NCBI RefSeq assembly: GCF_028656935.1
Contig: NZ_JAMDGZ010000001.1
Coordinates: 1-64,000, forward strand
Direction of reading: 5' to 3'
Source of the DNA: Pseudomonas rubra
GTDB lineage: Bacteria; Pseudomonadota; Gammaproteobacteria; Pseudomonadales; Pseudomonadaceae
DNA length: 64,000 nucleotides
In this document: positions 1 to 7,751 of the stretch, piece after piece
Layout: the number at the start of each line of letters is the position of its first letter
Position numbering within the stretch: the first letter of the stretch is position 1
Program-made: the position numbers and the translations under genes
Notes under the pieces: generated by a model
The model's database searches: none
Told to the model about the DNA's origin: nothing
The model's input: only the letters and a program-made list of their open reading frames with translations

Positions 1-84
1 CACACAGCCGAAGATTTGTACCTCACAAACATCACATACCCGATTCGCTGGAGTGTCTTAAACAAGACCTTCTGGCAACAGAAT

Positions 85-203
85 TTCTTGACGACCATAG
101 AGCATTGGAACCACCTGATCCCATCCCGAACTCAGTAGTGAAACGATGCATCGCCGATGGTAGTGTGGGGTTTCCCCATGTGAGAGTAGGTCATCGTCAA
201 GAT
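85..203 (+). rRNA. rrf: 5S ribosomal RNA
   Basis: Component of the large ribosomal subunit. The sequence carries the typical Pseudomonas 5S core, including CCACCTGATCCCATCCCGAA and GGTAGTGTGGGGTTTCCCCA, and its ends pair (TCTTGACGA with TCGTCAAGA). It is followed directly by a terminator hairpin. Positions 1-84 look like the 23S-5S spacer, so the rest of the rRNA operon lies before the window. The exact ends may be off by a base or two. Confidence 0.97.
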
Positions 204-211
204 TAAATTCC

Positions 212-245
212 GAAACCCCTATCTGCATATGCAGGTAGGGGTTTT
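212..245 (+). terminator. Rho-independent terminator of the rRNA operon
   Basis: A long hairpin (arms AAACCCCTA and TAGGGGTTT around ATGCATATGCAG-type sequence) ends in a T-rich run directly after 5S. Confidence 0.85.
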
Positions 246-250
246 GTCTT

Positions 251-321
251 GTAGGAGCGGGCTTGCCCCGCGATAGCATTCTGTCAGCCACATTGCATCG
301 CGGGGCAAGGCCCGCTCCTAC
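251..321. repeat. REP palindrome pair (inverted)
   Basis: Two copies of the Pseudomonas REP unit (GTAGGAGCGGGCTTGCCCCG and its inverse) face each other about 22 bases apart between the rRNA terminator and queD. The same unit recurs near 7693, 23415, 30682 and 54866. Confidence 0.9.
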
Positions 322-337
322 AGCAGTGAACGCCAGC

Positions 338-363
338 CAAAAAAAACCACCCCGCAGGGTGGT
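338..363 (-). terminator. Rho-independent terminator of queD
   Basis: On the minus strand ACCACCC-TGCG-GGGTGGT is followed by a run of eight or nine T, about 20 bases after the queD stop codon. Confidence 0.85.
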
Positions 364-384
364 CTCTTCACATCCAACACCTTC

Positions 385-741
385 TCAGTCGCCGTAATAC
401 TCGCAACCGCTGGTGCAGGTCTCATGAATCCGCACCTTGGAGAGCTCCGGCAGCAGCGGCTTGACCTGGTCCCAGATCCATTTGGCGATCACTTCGCTGG
501 TCGGGTTCTCCAGGCCAGGAATGTCGTTGAGGTAGTTGTGGTCCAGTTGCTCGTACAGCGGTTTGAAAATCGCCTTGATCTCGGAGAAGTCGCGGATCCA
601 GCCAGTATGCGGATCGAGCGGGCCGGTCAGGTGTAAGGCAACCTTGAACGAATGACCATGCAGGCGGCCGCACTTGTGGCCTTCAGGCACGTGGGGCAGG
701 CGGTGGGCCGATTCGAACGTAAACTCTTTGAAAATTTCCAC
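385..741 (-). CDS. queD: 6-carboxy-5,6,7,8-tetrahydropterin synthase (QueD)
   Basis: Cytoplasmic zinc enzyme of the PTPS/QueD family, which makes 6-carboxytetrahydropterin from dihydroneopterin triphosphate for queuosine synthesis. The 118-aa length is normal. Visible family residues are the zinc histidines in ESAHRLP (His13) and RLHGHSF (His28, His30), the catalytic Cys24 in [11 protein letters not shown], and the C-terminal [10 protein letters not shown] segment. The gene stands alone between a REP pair with terminator and the divergently spaced patatin gene on the same strand. No other queuosine gene is in the window. Confidence 0.93.
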   Translation of the reverse strand: MEIFKEFTFESAHRLPHVPEGHKCGRLHGHSFKVALHLTGPLDPHTGWIRDFSEIKAIFKPLYEQLDHNYLNDIPGLENPTSEVIAKWIWDQVKPLLPELSKVRIHETCTSGCEYYGD

Positions 742-790
742 GATGTCTTGACTCTGTAAACCAATGCTGGCGGCCAGTTTACCAGCATGG

Positions 791-1873
791 TCACTTCAGT
801 GGTTGCAGATGCGCGTGCAGCTCGCCGGTTTCTATCAGCTCAAGCAGTTCGTCGCCCAGGCGCTGGCTCTCGGCCATCGCCTTGTGCCAGTAGCGTTGCC
901 GGCTGCCGGCATCCCCCATGAAGCGCTTGAAGTCGCTGCGGTCCGGCAGCTTGCCGTAAGGCAGGCTGGCCAGGTACTCAGGTGAGGGTGCCAGCAGCAG
1001 GACATTGCGCAGCCGCTCAGCATCGCCGCGGCGCCACGGCAGGGCCTTGTCGAACCAGCCGGGGATGACCTTGTCGGTAAAGTGCGGGTAGAGCACGAGG
1101 TCATCGCCGGCGTAGGGCAGGTCCAGGTGGTAGTCCAGCAACCCGCCATCGCGATAGGTTCCCGGGCCCACACCGGGGATATCACGTACGCCTTCCATGA
1201 CCATGGGGATCGACCCGGAAGCCAGCAGGGCATGCCGCAAGTTGGCGACATCCAGGGGCAGGCAGCGCGAAGGGAAGTCTGTCAGTGGCCGCAGTGGCGG
1301 GGCACTGCGGGCATCATGAAGGATGATCCGTTCGAAGTGCCGCGACAGGCGCGGCCGGCCGATCAGGTTATCGGCGATGACCGATGACAGGCCCATGCCC
1401 AGGCGCCCACGGTGATCGTCGGTAAGCAGGCCATGGCTTTTCACCACCATGATATTCAGTCGGTAGTGCGGGCTAGCCAGGATCTGGGCGTCACGCCCCT
1501 GGAGCAAATCATCGAGCATGCATTGACTGCTGCGGCTGACCTCGGTGGGGGTCACGCCCTTGGCAAAGTCCTGCTCGGTATACAGCTGTCCCAGGCGTTG
1601 CAGGGCCTGGACCGGGTTGGGCAGGCAGGCACTGGCAAAGCGCCAGGAGCCGACCGAAGCACCAATCAACGCTCGTTCACGGGGTGCGCCAGGCAGCCAG
1701 TGGCCGAACAGAGCCAGGTCCAGGCCCTGAATGCCCAGGGCCTTGGGGCCGCCGGCCGCACCTGGCAGCACGCCTACATCGGCGGCCTGCAAACCGCCTT
1801 CGCGTATGCGCTGCAAGGCATGTCTGCCGGCCTTGAGGGTCAGGGCCGGGTACTTGATATGGATTGCGCTCAT
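791..1873 (-). CDS. Patatin-like phospholipase family protein
   Basis: A 360-aa predicted serine lipid acyl hydrolase. It has the patatin signatures in order: a glycine-rich oxyanion segment ([10 protein letters not shown], near residue 38), the nucleophile elbow GASVGSW (GxSxG, near residue 71) and the Asp motif DGGLLDYH near residue 222. There is no clear signal peptide, so it is probably cytoplasmic or peripheral. Substrate cannot be inferred. It lies on the same strand as queD with about 50 bases between them, but no evidence of co-function is visible. Confidence 0.85.
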   Translation of the reverse strand: MSAIHIKYPALTLKAGRHALQRIREGGLQAADVGVLPGAAGGPKALGIQGLDLALFGHWLPGAPRERALIGASVGSWRFASACLPNPVQALQRLGQLYTEQDFAKGVTPTEVSRSSQCMLDDLLQGRDAQILASPHYRLNIMVVKSHGLLTDDHRGRLGMGLSSVIADNLIGRPRLSRHFERIILHDARSAPPLRPLTDFPSRCLPLDVANLRHALLASGSIPMVMEGVRDIPGVGPGTYRDGGLLDYHLDLPYAGDDLVLYPHFTDKVIPGWFDKALPWRRGDAERLRNVLLLAPSPEYLASLPYGKLPDRSDFKRFMGDAGSRQRYWHKAMAESQRLGDELLELIETGELHAHLQPLK

Positions 1874-2032
1874 ACGGGCCTCACTACCTTGAGCCGAGAA
1901 TTATAAAGAACAGCGGTCCAGAAGTGGGGCAGGGCTGCGCTATCATGTCGCCAGTTGTTTTCAGCTTCAATTAAGTTCGGTTGGATATTCTAGGTCCCGT
2001 AGAAACAATTTTGATCTCAACGGAGAGACACG

Positions 2033-2341
2033 ATGAAAACTTTGACTGCCCTGTTCGCCACCGCTGCCCTGGTCCTGAGCGCCAACGTTGCGCTGGCTAA
2101 AGACATTCTGACCAGTGACGTGGTCAAGCTGGTTCAAGCCAAGACCATCATGTCCCTGGATGACTTGAACGCCAAGGCATTGGCCAAGCACCCAGGCGCT
2201 ACCATCAAGGATTCCGAGCTGGAAGACGTTTATGGCCGCTACGTCTACAAGGTCGAGCTGCGTGACGCCCAGAACGTTGAATGGGACGTGGATCTGGATG
2301 CCAAGACCGGTGAAGTTCTCAAGGACGCCCAGGACACCTGA
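2033..2341 (+). CDS. Periplasmic PepSY-domain protein, first of a pair
   Basis: A 102-aa secreted protein with an N-terminal signal peptide (MKTLTALFATAALVLSANVALA) and one PepSY domain (residues about 30-100) ending in the family-type DLDAKTGEVLKD strand. PepSY domains are small extracytoplasmic modules thought to modulate proteases or sensor kinases. Its TGA overlaps the ATG of the next gene by one base, so the two are translationally coupled. It is the promoter-proximal gene of a four-gene operon ending in a sensor kinase, which suggests a role in signal perception; this is inference. Confidence 0.87.
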   Translation: MKTLTALFATAALVLSANVALAKDILTSDVVKLVQAKTIMSLDDLNAKALAKHPGATIKDSELEDVYGRYVYKVELRDAQNVEWDVDLDAKTGEVLKDAQDT

Positions 2342-2655
2342 TGAGCCCTTGCATGCGAACAGCACAGACCGTTCTCATTGCGCTGTTGGCCCTCAGCTCG
2401 CTGGTATCGGCCCGCGACCTCGATCAGGATGAAGCCCTGCAGTTGCGTGAGCAGGGCATCATCCTACCGCTGGAACAACTGCTCAAAGATGCCCTGGGAC
2501 GCTATCCCGGGGCAACCTTGCTGGAGGCGGAGCTCGAAGAGAAGCACGGCCGGTACGAGTACGAGGTCGAATTGCTGACCCCAGAAGGTGTGGTGCGCGA
2601 GATCAAGCTCGATGCAACCAATGGAGCGCTGCTCAAAGACGAGGAAGATGACTGA
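2341..2655 (+). CDS. Periplasmic PepSY-domain protein, second of a pair
   Basis: A 104-aa paralogue of the preceding protein, with a signal peptide (cleavage probably after VSA, near residue 24) and a PepSY domain ending [17 protein letters not shown]. It overlaps both neighbours by one base (TGATG junctions at 2339 and 2653), so the whole set 2033-4645 is one transcription unit. It is more acidic at the C-terminus than its partner. Function is unknown beyond the domain and operon context. Confidence 0.87.
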   Translation: MSPCMRTAQTVLIALLALSSLVSARDLDQDEALQLREQGIILPLEQLLKDALGRYPGATLLEAELEEKHGRYEYEVELLTPEGVVREIKLDATNGALLKDEEDD

Positions 2656-3323
2656 TGCGCCTGTTACTGGTCGAGGATAACGTGCCGCTGGCCGATGAAC
2701 TGACCCAGAGCCTGCAACGCCAGGGCTATGCCGTCGACTGGCTGGCCGATGGCCGGGACGCGGTCTACCAGGGTAGCAGCGAACCCTACGACCTGATCAT
2801 CCTCGACCTCGGCCTGCCCGGCTTGCCGGGCCTTGAGGTGCTGGCTCAGTGGCGAGCCTCGGGGCTGGTGACCCCCGTGCTGATCCTCACTGCGCGTGGC
2901 TCCTGGGCCGAGCGTATCGAGGGCCTGAAGGCCGGTGCCGATGATTACCTGAGCAAGCCGTTTCACCCGGAAGAACTGCAATTGCGCATTCAGTCGCTGC
3001 TGCGTCGCGCTCGAGGCCTGGCCAACCAGCCGACCCTGGAGGCTGCTGGCCTGCAGCTGGACGAAGGCCGTCAATGCGTGACCCGCGCCGGTGTCGACAT
3101 CCAACTGACGGCTGCCGAGTTTCGCCTGCTGCGCTACTTCATGCTGCACCCGCAACAGATCCTGTCAAAAAGTCACCTGGCCGAACACCTCTATGACGGT
3201 GAGACCGAGCGCGATTCCAACGTCCTGGAAGTGCACGTCAACCACCTGCGTCGCAAGCTCGGCCGCAGTGTGATCGAAACCCGCCGCGGCCAGGGCTATC
3301 GCTATGCCGGGAGCACCGAGTGA
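2655..3323 (+). CDS. OmpR/PhoP-family response regulator (CarR/BqsR-like by context)
   Basis: A 222-aa DNA-binding response regulator. The receiver domain (1-115) has the acidic pair Glu7-Asp8, phosphoacceptor Asp51 (ILDLGLPG), and the conserved Lys in SKPF. The winged-helix output domain (about 125-220) has [14 protein letters not shown] and RRGQGYRY. It is coupled to the kinase by a 4-base overlap. The order queD nearby, two small secreted proteins, regulator, kinase recalls the P. aeruginosa CarRS/BqsRS region, which responds to calcium or ferrous iron. Orthology is a hypothesis from gene order, so no symbol is given. Confidence 0.9.
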   Translation: MRLLLVEDNVPLADELTQSLQRQGYAVDWLADGRDAVYQGSSEPYDLIILDLGLPGLPGLEVLAQWRASGLVTPVLILTARGSWAERIEGLKAGADDYLSKPFHPEELQLRIQSLLRRARGLANQPTLEAAGLQLDEGRQCVTRAGVDIQLTAAEFRLLRYFMLHPQQILSKSHLAEHLYDGETERDSNVLEVHVNHLRRKLGRSVIETRRGQGYRYAGSTE

Positions 3324-4645
3324 AGTCGATCCAGGCACGCTTGAGCCTTGGCCTGATCGCGGTACTGGTGCTGGTGGGTCTGGCCTTGGCCCAGCTAAGT
3401 CTGTGGTTGTTCGAGGCGGGCTTGCAACGCTACCTGGAGACCGGCCTGCGTAAGGAAAGCGAGAACCTGCTGGTGGCGCTGGTGCGTGGCCAGAGCGGTC
3501 TTGAACTGGATGAGCGACGGATTTCCTCGGCCTACAAGCGGCCTTTTTCCGGCTACTACTTCCGCATCGATTTTGAAGGCGGCAACTGGCGGTCGCGTTC
3601 GTTATGGGACCTGGACATGCCAGCGCCGCAGACGCCAGGGCTGCATGCTGGCCTGGAACTGGGGCCTGAAGGTCAGCAACTGCTGGTGTTGCGTGCTGAC
3701 TACCGGCGCCTGGGCCAGGCCATTTCCATCAGCGTCGCCCAGGACTATACCCCGGTACGCGATGGTTTCAGGCGCATGCAGCAGATCGGCCTGGGCCTGG
3801 GCCTGGTCGCGCTGTTGCTGATTCTGGTGCTGCAGCGCATCACCGTGACCCGCTCACTGCGCCCGCTCGAACGTACCCGCGAACAGATCGCCCAGTTGCA
3901 GCAAGGCCAGCGTTCGCAGCTCGACACCCAGGTGCCCAGCGAGCTCGAACCCCTGGTGGCGCAAATCAACCATCTGTTGGCCCACACTGAAGACAGCCTG
4001 CGCCGTTCGCGCAATGCCCTGGGTAACCTGGGGCATGCGCTGAAGACGCCGCTGGCGGTGCTGCTTAGCTTGGCTTCGAGCGAGCGCCTTAAAGACCTGC
4101 CGGAGGTCCGCGAGCAGTTGCGTGACCAGCTCGGGCAGATCCAGCAGCGCCTGAGCCGCGAGCTCAACCGTGCACGGCTGGCCGGTGATGCCTTGCCGGG
4201 CGCGCAGTTTGACTGTGATGCCGAGTTGCCCGGGCTGCTGTCGACCCTGGGCATGATCCATGGCGAAGGCCTGGAGCTGAGCAAGCACGTGCCGCCAGGT
4301 TTGCTCCTGCCCTGGGACCGCGAGGATCTGCTGGAGCTGCTCGGCAACCTGCTGGACAACGCCTGCAAGTGGGCCGACCGCGAAGTGCAACTGAGCATCC
4401 AAGTACAGCCGCAATGCTATTGCCTGTGGATCGACGACGATGGCCCGGGAATCCCGGAAGCGGCCCGTGAGCAGGTGCTTGAGCGGGGCACCCGGCTCGA
4501 CGAGCAAGTCGACGGCCATGGTCTGGGCCTGGGCATCGTGCGCGACATCGTCGAAGCTTGGGGGGGGCAAATGGCACTGCAGGAAAGCCCCCTGGGCGGC
4601 TTGCGGGTCAGCATTGAACTGCCGCGCAGGAAGGTGCTCAATTGA
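3320..4645 (+). CDS. Sensor histidine kinase, PhoQ-like architecture
   Basis: A 441-aa membrane kinase. TM1 spans about residues 8-30, a periplasmic sensor of about 125 residues follows, then TM2 (about 155-172), HAMP, the H-box [11 protein letters not shown] (PhoQ-type rather than HELRTP), the N-box [16 protein letters not shown], and [11 protein letters not shown]. It is the partner of the regulator at 2655. The periplasmic loop contains RKESEN but no exact RExxE, the motif associated with iron(II) sensing in BqsS, so the ligand is open. Confidence 0.9.
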   Translation: MKSIQARLSLGLIAVLVLVGLALAQLSLWLFEAGLQRYLETGLRKESENLLVALVRGQSGLELDERRISSAYKRPFSGYYFRIDFEGGNWRSRSLWDLDMPAPQTPGLHAGLELGPEGQQLLVLRADYRRLGQAISISVAQDYTPVRDGFRRMQQIGLGLGLVALLLILVLQRITVTRSLRPLERTREQIAQLQQGQRSQLDTQVPSELEPLVAQINHLLAHTEDSLRRSRNALGNLGHALKTPLAVLLSLASSERLKDLPEVREQLRDQLGQIQQRLSRELNRARLAGDALPGAQFDCDAELPGLLSTLGMIHGEGLELSKHVPPGLLLPWDREDLLELLGNLLDNACKWADREVQLSIQVQPQCYCLWIDDDGPGIPEAAREQVLERGTRLDEQVDGHGLGLGIVRDIVEAWGGQMALQESPLGGLRVSIELPRRKVLN

Positions 4646-4659
4646 TGATGTAGCGGTGC

Positions 4660-5007
4660 TCAGTCGTGCGCTTGCGCCAGGTAAGTCAGCTCGCTTTCGA
4701 GCAGGTTGTGCAACGCCTCTATTGATACCACCTCCATGCTGTCATCCAACTGAAGTTGGATCTGTACGGTGGCGCCGGCGTGCTCAAGTGCGCCGATGAG
4801 CGTCAGCAAAAGGTTGTACTGCATCGTGATGCCGTCCTTTTCACTGATTTCCAGCGAAAAGTCCTGGGTGTCGAGGCTGATCACCGGCTGCGCTGTACCG
4901 ATCTTGCGCGCAATCGCGGCAACACTTTCGGTGCTGAACGCGCGTACGAGCTTGATGATGCCGGGCAAGTTCCCGGCAGCAAGTATGGCGATGGTGTACT
5001 GGGCCAT
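4660..5007 (-). CDS. Uncharacterised 115-aa protein
   Basis: I do not recognise this family. The protein has no signal peptide or membrane segment and looks like a small alpha/beta domain; the stretch LPGIIKLVRAFSTESVAAIA is weakly reminiscent of L7/L12-like folds. It follows the DUF1963 gene on the same strand with 6 bases between them, so the two are probably co-transcribed. Small pairs like this are often immunity or accessory genes, but no toxin is adjacent. Confidence 0.65.
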   Translation of the reverse strand: MAQYTIAILAAGNLPGIIKLVRAFSTESVAAIARKIGTAQPVISLDTQDFSLEISEKDGITMQYNLLLTLIGALEHAGATVQIQLQLDDSMEVVSIEALHNLLESELTYLAQAHD

Positions 5008-5013
5008 GGGCGC

Positions 5014-5709
5014 TCAATAGAAATCGTAGTAAATGGCCCATTCGCCAGTGACCCTGTGCTTCCAGAACATCAGGCTGCCGCTGTCGACGACATTCAGGTT
5101 GATCTTGCTGTCGGACGAGATCTGGAACACGAATTCGAAGCCATCACCTGGGTCGATCCCTGATTGGCAGAACGAAGGGTAACCGCCAATCTTGTGTTCA
5201 TAGGCGTGGGTGACGTGGTCGTAGTAGCTTTCGATGACGCCATCGCGCTCCAGTTTAACGATCTCACTGACCAGCTCATCCGGAGCACCGCCGCCATCCC
5301 ATAGCGGATAGTCCTCGGCAACCGCTTCGGCACGCAGGGGGAAGGCCTTGAGAAACGAGTTGGGTGTGTTCAGGTCCTTGCGCACCCGTTCATCGTCCGC
5401 CCGGTATTCGCGGATCAGCCAGTTGTTGCCCATGGGTTCGAAGTGCTCGGGAAACTCATAGGCGATGAACAGCGTCAGTACCTCAACACCTTCGAGCAGT
5501 GGACTGCAGTAGGGCAGGTCGGCCAGGTGGAACTGAGCATAGGGTAGCAGTTGCTCGCCAGCATCGTTGCACGGGATGCCTTCATCGGTGCCATACAGAA
5601 ATACCCGGCCCAGCCAGCTTTCGCTGTCGCTGTCATCGGGGCGAAAACCGCCGGCGAAAAAACGTGTGGCGGGTTTGGCCAGTTGTTGCTTGATGCTTTC
5701 GATGTCCAT
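5014..5709 (-). CDS. DUF1963 (YwqG-like) protein
   Basis: A 231-aa cytoplasmic protein with DUF1963/YwqG features: an N-terminal region with PATRFFAGGFRP, central LPYAQFHLADLPYC and EVLTLFIAYEFPE, and a C-terminal KIGGYPSFCQ followed by EFVFQISSD. DUF1963 proteins have no settled biochemical role and recur near polymorphic toxin systems as candidate immunity proteins. Here the only company is the 115-aa gene downstream; no toxin gene is seen on either side. Confidence 0.8.
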   Translation of the reverse strand: MDIESIKQQLAKPATRFFAGGFRPDDSDSESWLGRVFLYGTDEGIPCNDAGEQLLPYAQFHLADLPYCSPLLEGVEVLTLFIAYEFPEHFEPMGNNWLIREYRADDERVRKDLNTPNSFLKAFPLRAEAVAEDYPLWDGGGAPDELVSEIVKLERDGVIESYYDHVTHAYEHKIGGYPSFCQSGIDPGDGFEFVFQISSDSKINLNVVDSGSLMFWKHRVTGEWAIYYDFY

Positions 5710-5797
5710 GCGGTACTACAGTCCTTGTGCTTTATACATGTGCGCTGCTGCACTGCATGGTACGGGGCTTGGGTTGTGTTGCAAAGTTGGCAGTCTG

Positions 5798-6664
5798 CTA
5801 ATCCTTCGTCGGGCGCGGCTGAGGAGGGCGTCCATAGGCTTGGGTAATCCGGTCGATCACCATCGCCAACGCCACAATCGCCAATCCCGCCTCGACCCCT
5901 TTACCGACATTGAGTGTCTGAATCCCCGCCAATACATCCTCGCCCAGCCCGCGCGCGCCAATCATCGAGGCGACCACGACCATAGACAGCGCCATCATCA
6001 CCGACTGGTTGAGCCCGGCCATGATGCTCGGCATCGCCAGCGGCAGTTGCACCCGCCGTAGTCGCTGCCAACGACCGGCGCCCAGGCCGTGAGCGGCCTG
6101 GGTCAGGCTCGGGTCGATCTGGCTCAGGCCCAGTTCGGTCAGGCGGATCAATGGCGGCAGGGCGTAGATCAAGGTGGCGAAGATCGCTGGCACTTTGCCC
6201 AGGCCGAACAGCATCAATACCGGAATCAGGTAAACGAAACTGGGCAGGGTCTGCATGACATCGAGCACCGGCATCAGCAGCTTGCGCGCCAGGGGCCGGC
6301 TGGCCAGCAGGATGCCCAGCGGAACGCCGATCAGCACGCACAGGCCGGTGCTGACCAGCACCAGTGCGCAGGTTTGCAACAGCTTGTCCCACAAGCCGAC
6401 CACGCCGATCAGAAACAACAGGCCGCTGAGTACCAGGGCGCGGCTGATGCTGCGGCTGGCGTGCCAGGTCATCAGCGCGACGATCACCAACAACAGCCAC
6501 CAGGGTGTCAGGCGCAGCAGGTTCTCCAGGCCAACCAGCACTTGCAGCAAAGCATCGGAGACGTTACGCAACTGATCGCCGTAAGCCAGTACCAGCCCGT
6601 CAACGAAACGGTTGACGAGGTCGGCGAAGGAAAAGTGCAGAGCTTCGGGAAAGCCTCCACTCAC
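5798..6664 (-). CDS. ABC transporter permease, glycine betaine/choline type (ProW/OpuAB-like)
   Basis: A 288-aa inner-membrane permease with six or more hydrophobic segments. It has the binding-protein-dependent permease region (GVPLGILLASRP to the EAA-type loop LGAGRWQRLRRVQLPLAMPSI), typical of proline/glycine betaine systems. The GTG start overlaps the TGA of the binding-protein gene upstream. No ATPase gene follows: the next gene on this strand, 90 bases on, is DUF1963. It must use an ATPase encoded elsewhere or be inactive. Confidence 0.87.
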   Translation of the reverse strand: MSGGFPEALHFSFADLVNRFVDGLVLAYGDQLRNVSDALLQVLVGLENLLRLTPWWLLLVIVALMTWHASRSISRALVLSGLLFLIGVVGLWDKLLQTCALVLVSTGLCVLIGVPLGILLASRPLARKLLMPVLDVMQTLPSFVYLIPVLMLFGLGKVPAIFATLIYALPPLIRLTELGLSQIDPSLTQAAHGLGAGRWQRLRRVQLPLAMPSIMAGLNQSVMMALSMVVVASMIGARGLGEDVLAGIQTLNVGKGVEAGLAIVALAMVIDRITQAYGRPPQPRPTKD

Positions 6665-7647
6665 AGGCCCGCCTCGACTTTTTCCGCGACCTCGGCGGGT
6701 AGCCAGGCTTTCCAGATGGTCGGGTTATCGCGCATGAACTTCAAGGCAGCGTCCTTGGGCGACTCGCGTTTTTCGCTCATCTGCGCCAGGGTCTTGTTAA
6801 GCGTGTTGATGGGCAGATCGACCTTGGCGAAGAACTCGACCAGTTGTGGGTAGTCCTTTTTGAACGGCGCGGAAACACCGATGGACAATTTCGCCGGCAA
6901 CGAGCGCGTGCCTTGCGGGTTCGGGTGGCTGGCGTCGGTCAGGGTCTTCCACGCCTGGGCATTGAAAGAGGGCTCCTCCAGGCGTACCAGCTCGTAGCGC
7001 CCCATCAGCGGGGTAGGACTCCAGTAGTAGAACAAAACGGGCTTTTTACGTTTGATGGCAGAGGTGATTTCAGCATCGAGGGCGGCGCCCGAGCCACTGC
7101 GAAAGTTCACGAAGTCGTTGTTCAGGCCATAGGCCTTGAGCTTCTGGCTATTGACGATCTCGGAGGTCCAGCCGCTGGGGCTGTTGAGGAAGCGGCCCTT
7201 GTCGGGGGACTCCGGGTCTTTGAACACGGCCTTGTACTGCTTGAGGTCGGCCACCGAATGCAGGTTCGGCGCCAGATCCTTGATCACGTACGCCGGCACA
7301 TACCAGCCCTCATCGGCATTTTTTACCGTGTCGCCAATGCTGAACACCTGGCCGGCTTGCTCGGCCTTGATCCAGGCCGGGCTGCGGCCGGCCCATTCTT
7401 CGCCGATGACTTGGATGTCGTTGCGGGCCAGTGCGACCTCCATGCTCACGGTACTGCCGGGCAGGGTGTCGGTAGAGTAGCCATAGCCTTTCTCGACGAT
7501 CAGCCGCAGGATTTCGGTGGTGAGGCTGCCGCTTTCCCAGGTGATGTCACCAAAGTGGATGGGTGGGGTGGTGTTGGCGGCGTGGCCGGTGGTGACCAGG
7601 CTCAGCGCCAGGAAGGTGCTGGCCAGCAGGGAGGTGATCGGCTTCAT
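6661..7647 (-). CDS. Periplasmic substrate-binding protein of a glycine betaine/proline ABC transporter (OpuAC family)
   Basis: A 328-aa secreted binding protein. The ATG at 7647 is chosen because it has a GAGG site five bases upstream and starts a clear signal peptide (MKPITSLLASTFLALS, cleaved after GHA). The OpuAC fold is suggested by GDITWESGSLTTEILRLIVE, the ADLKQYKAVF segment and aromatic ligand-cage residues such as the Trp in LFYYWSP. It is coupled to the permease. Quaternary amines are the expected ligands. Confidence 0.88.
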   Translation of the reverse strand: MKPITSLLASTFLALSLVTTGHAANTTPPIHFGDITWESGSLTTEILRLIVEKGYGYSTDTLPGSTVSMEVALARNDIQVIGEEWAGRSPAWIKAEQAGQVFSIGDTVKNADEGWYVPAYVIKDLAPNLHSVADLKQYKAVFKDPESPDKGRFLNSPSGWTSEIVNSQKLKAYGLNNDFVNFRSGSGAALDAEITSAIKRKKPVLFYYWSPTPLMGRYELVRLEEPSFNAQAWKTLTDASHPNPQGTRSLPAKLSIGVSAPFKKDYPQLVEFFAKVDLPINTLNKTLAQMSEKRESPKDAALKFMRDNPTIWKAWLPAEVAEKVEAGL

Positions 7648-7692
7648 TGTGCCTCGCTCGCAGGGTAAGGAGTCTGGCAAGTGTAGTAGACC

Positions 7693-7746
7693 GATCGCGG
7701 GGCAAGCCCGCTCCTACAGATGAGTAGGAGCGGGCTTGCCCCGCGA
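7693..7746. repeat. REP palindrome pair (inverted, short loop)
   Basis: Two REP units face each other with a six-base loop (AGATGA), giving a hairpin of about 24 bp between the binding-protein gene and the chemoreceptor stop codon. The order of arms is reversed relative to the pair at 251. Confidence 0.9.
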
Positions 7747-7751
7747 AGCTG

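Noticed and set aside
1..84. 23S rRNA 3' end
   Set aside because: The sequence before 5S does not contain the conserved 23S end (GCTTGACC-type); it looks like spacer only.
1961..2032. BqsR-type tandem TTAAG-N6-TTAAG site before the PepSY operon
   Set aside because: Only one TTAAG (1971) is present, and the second half-site at the right spacing is missing.
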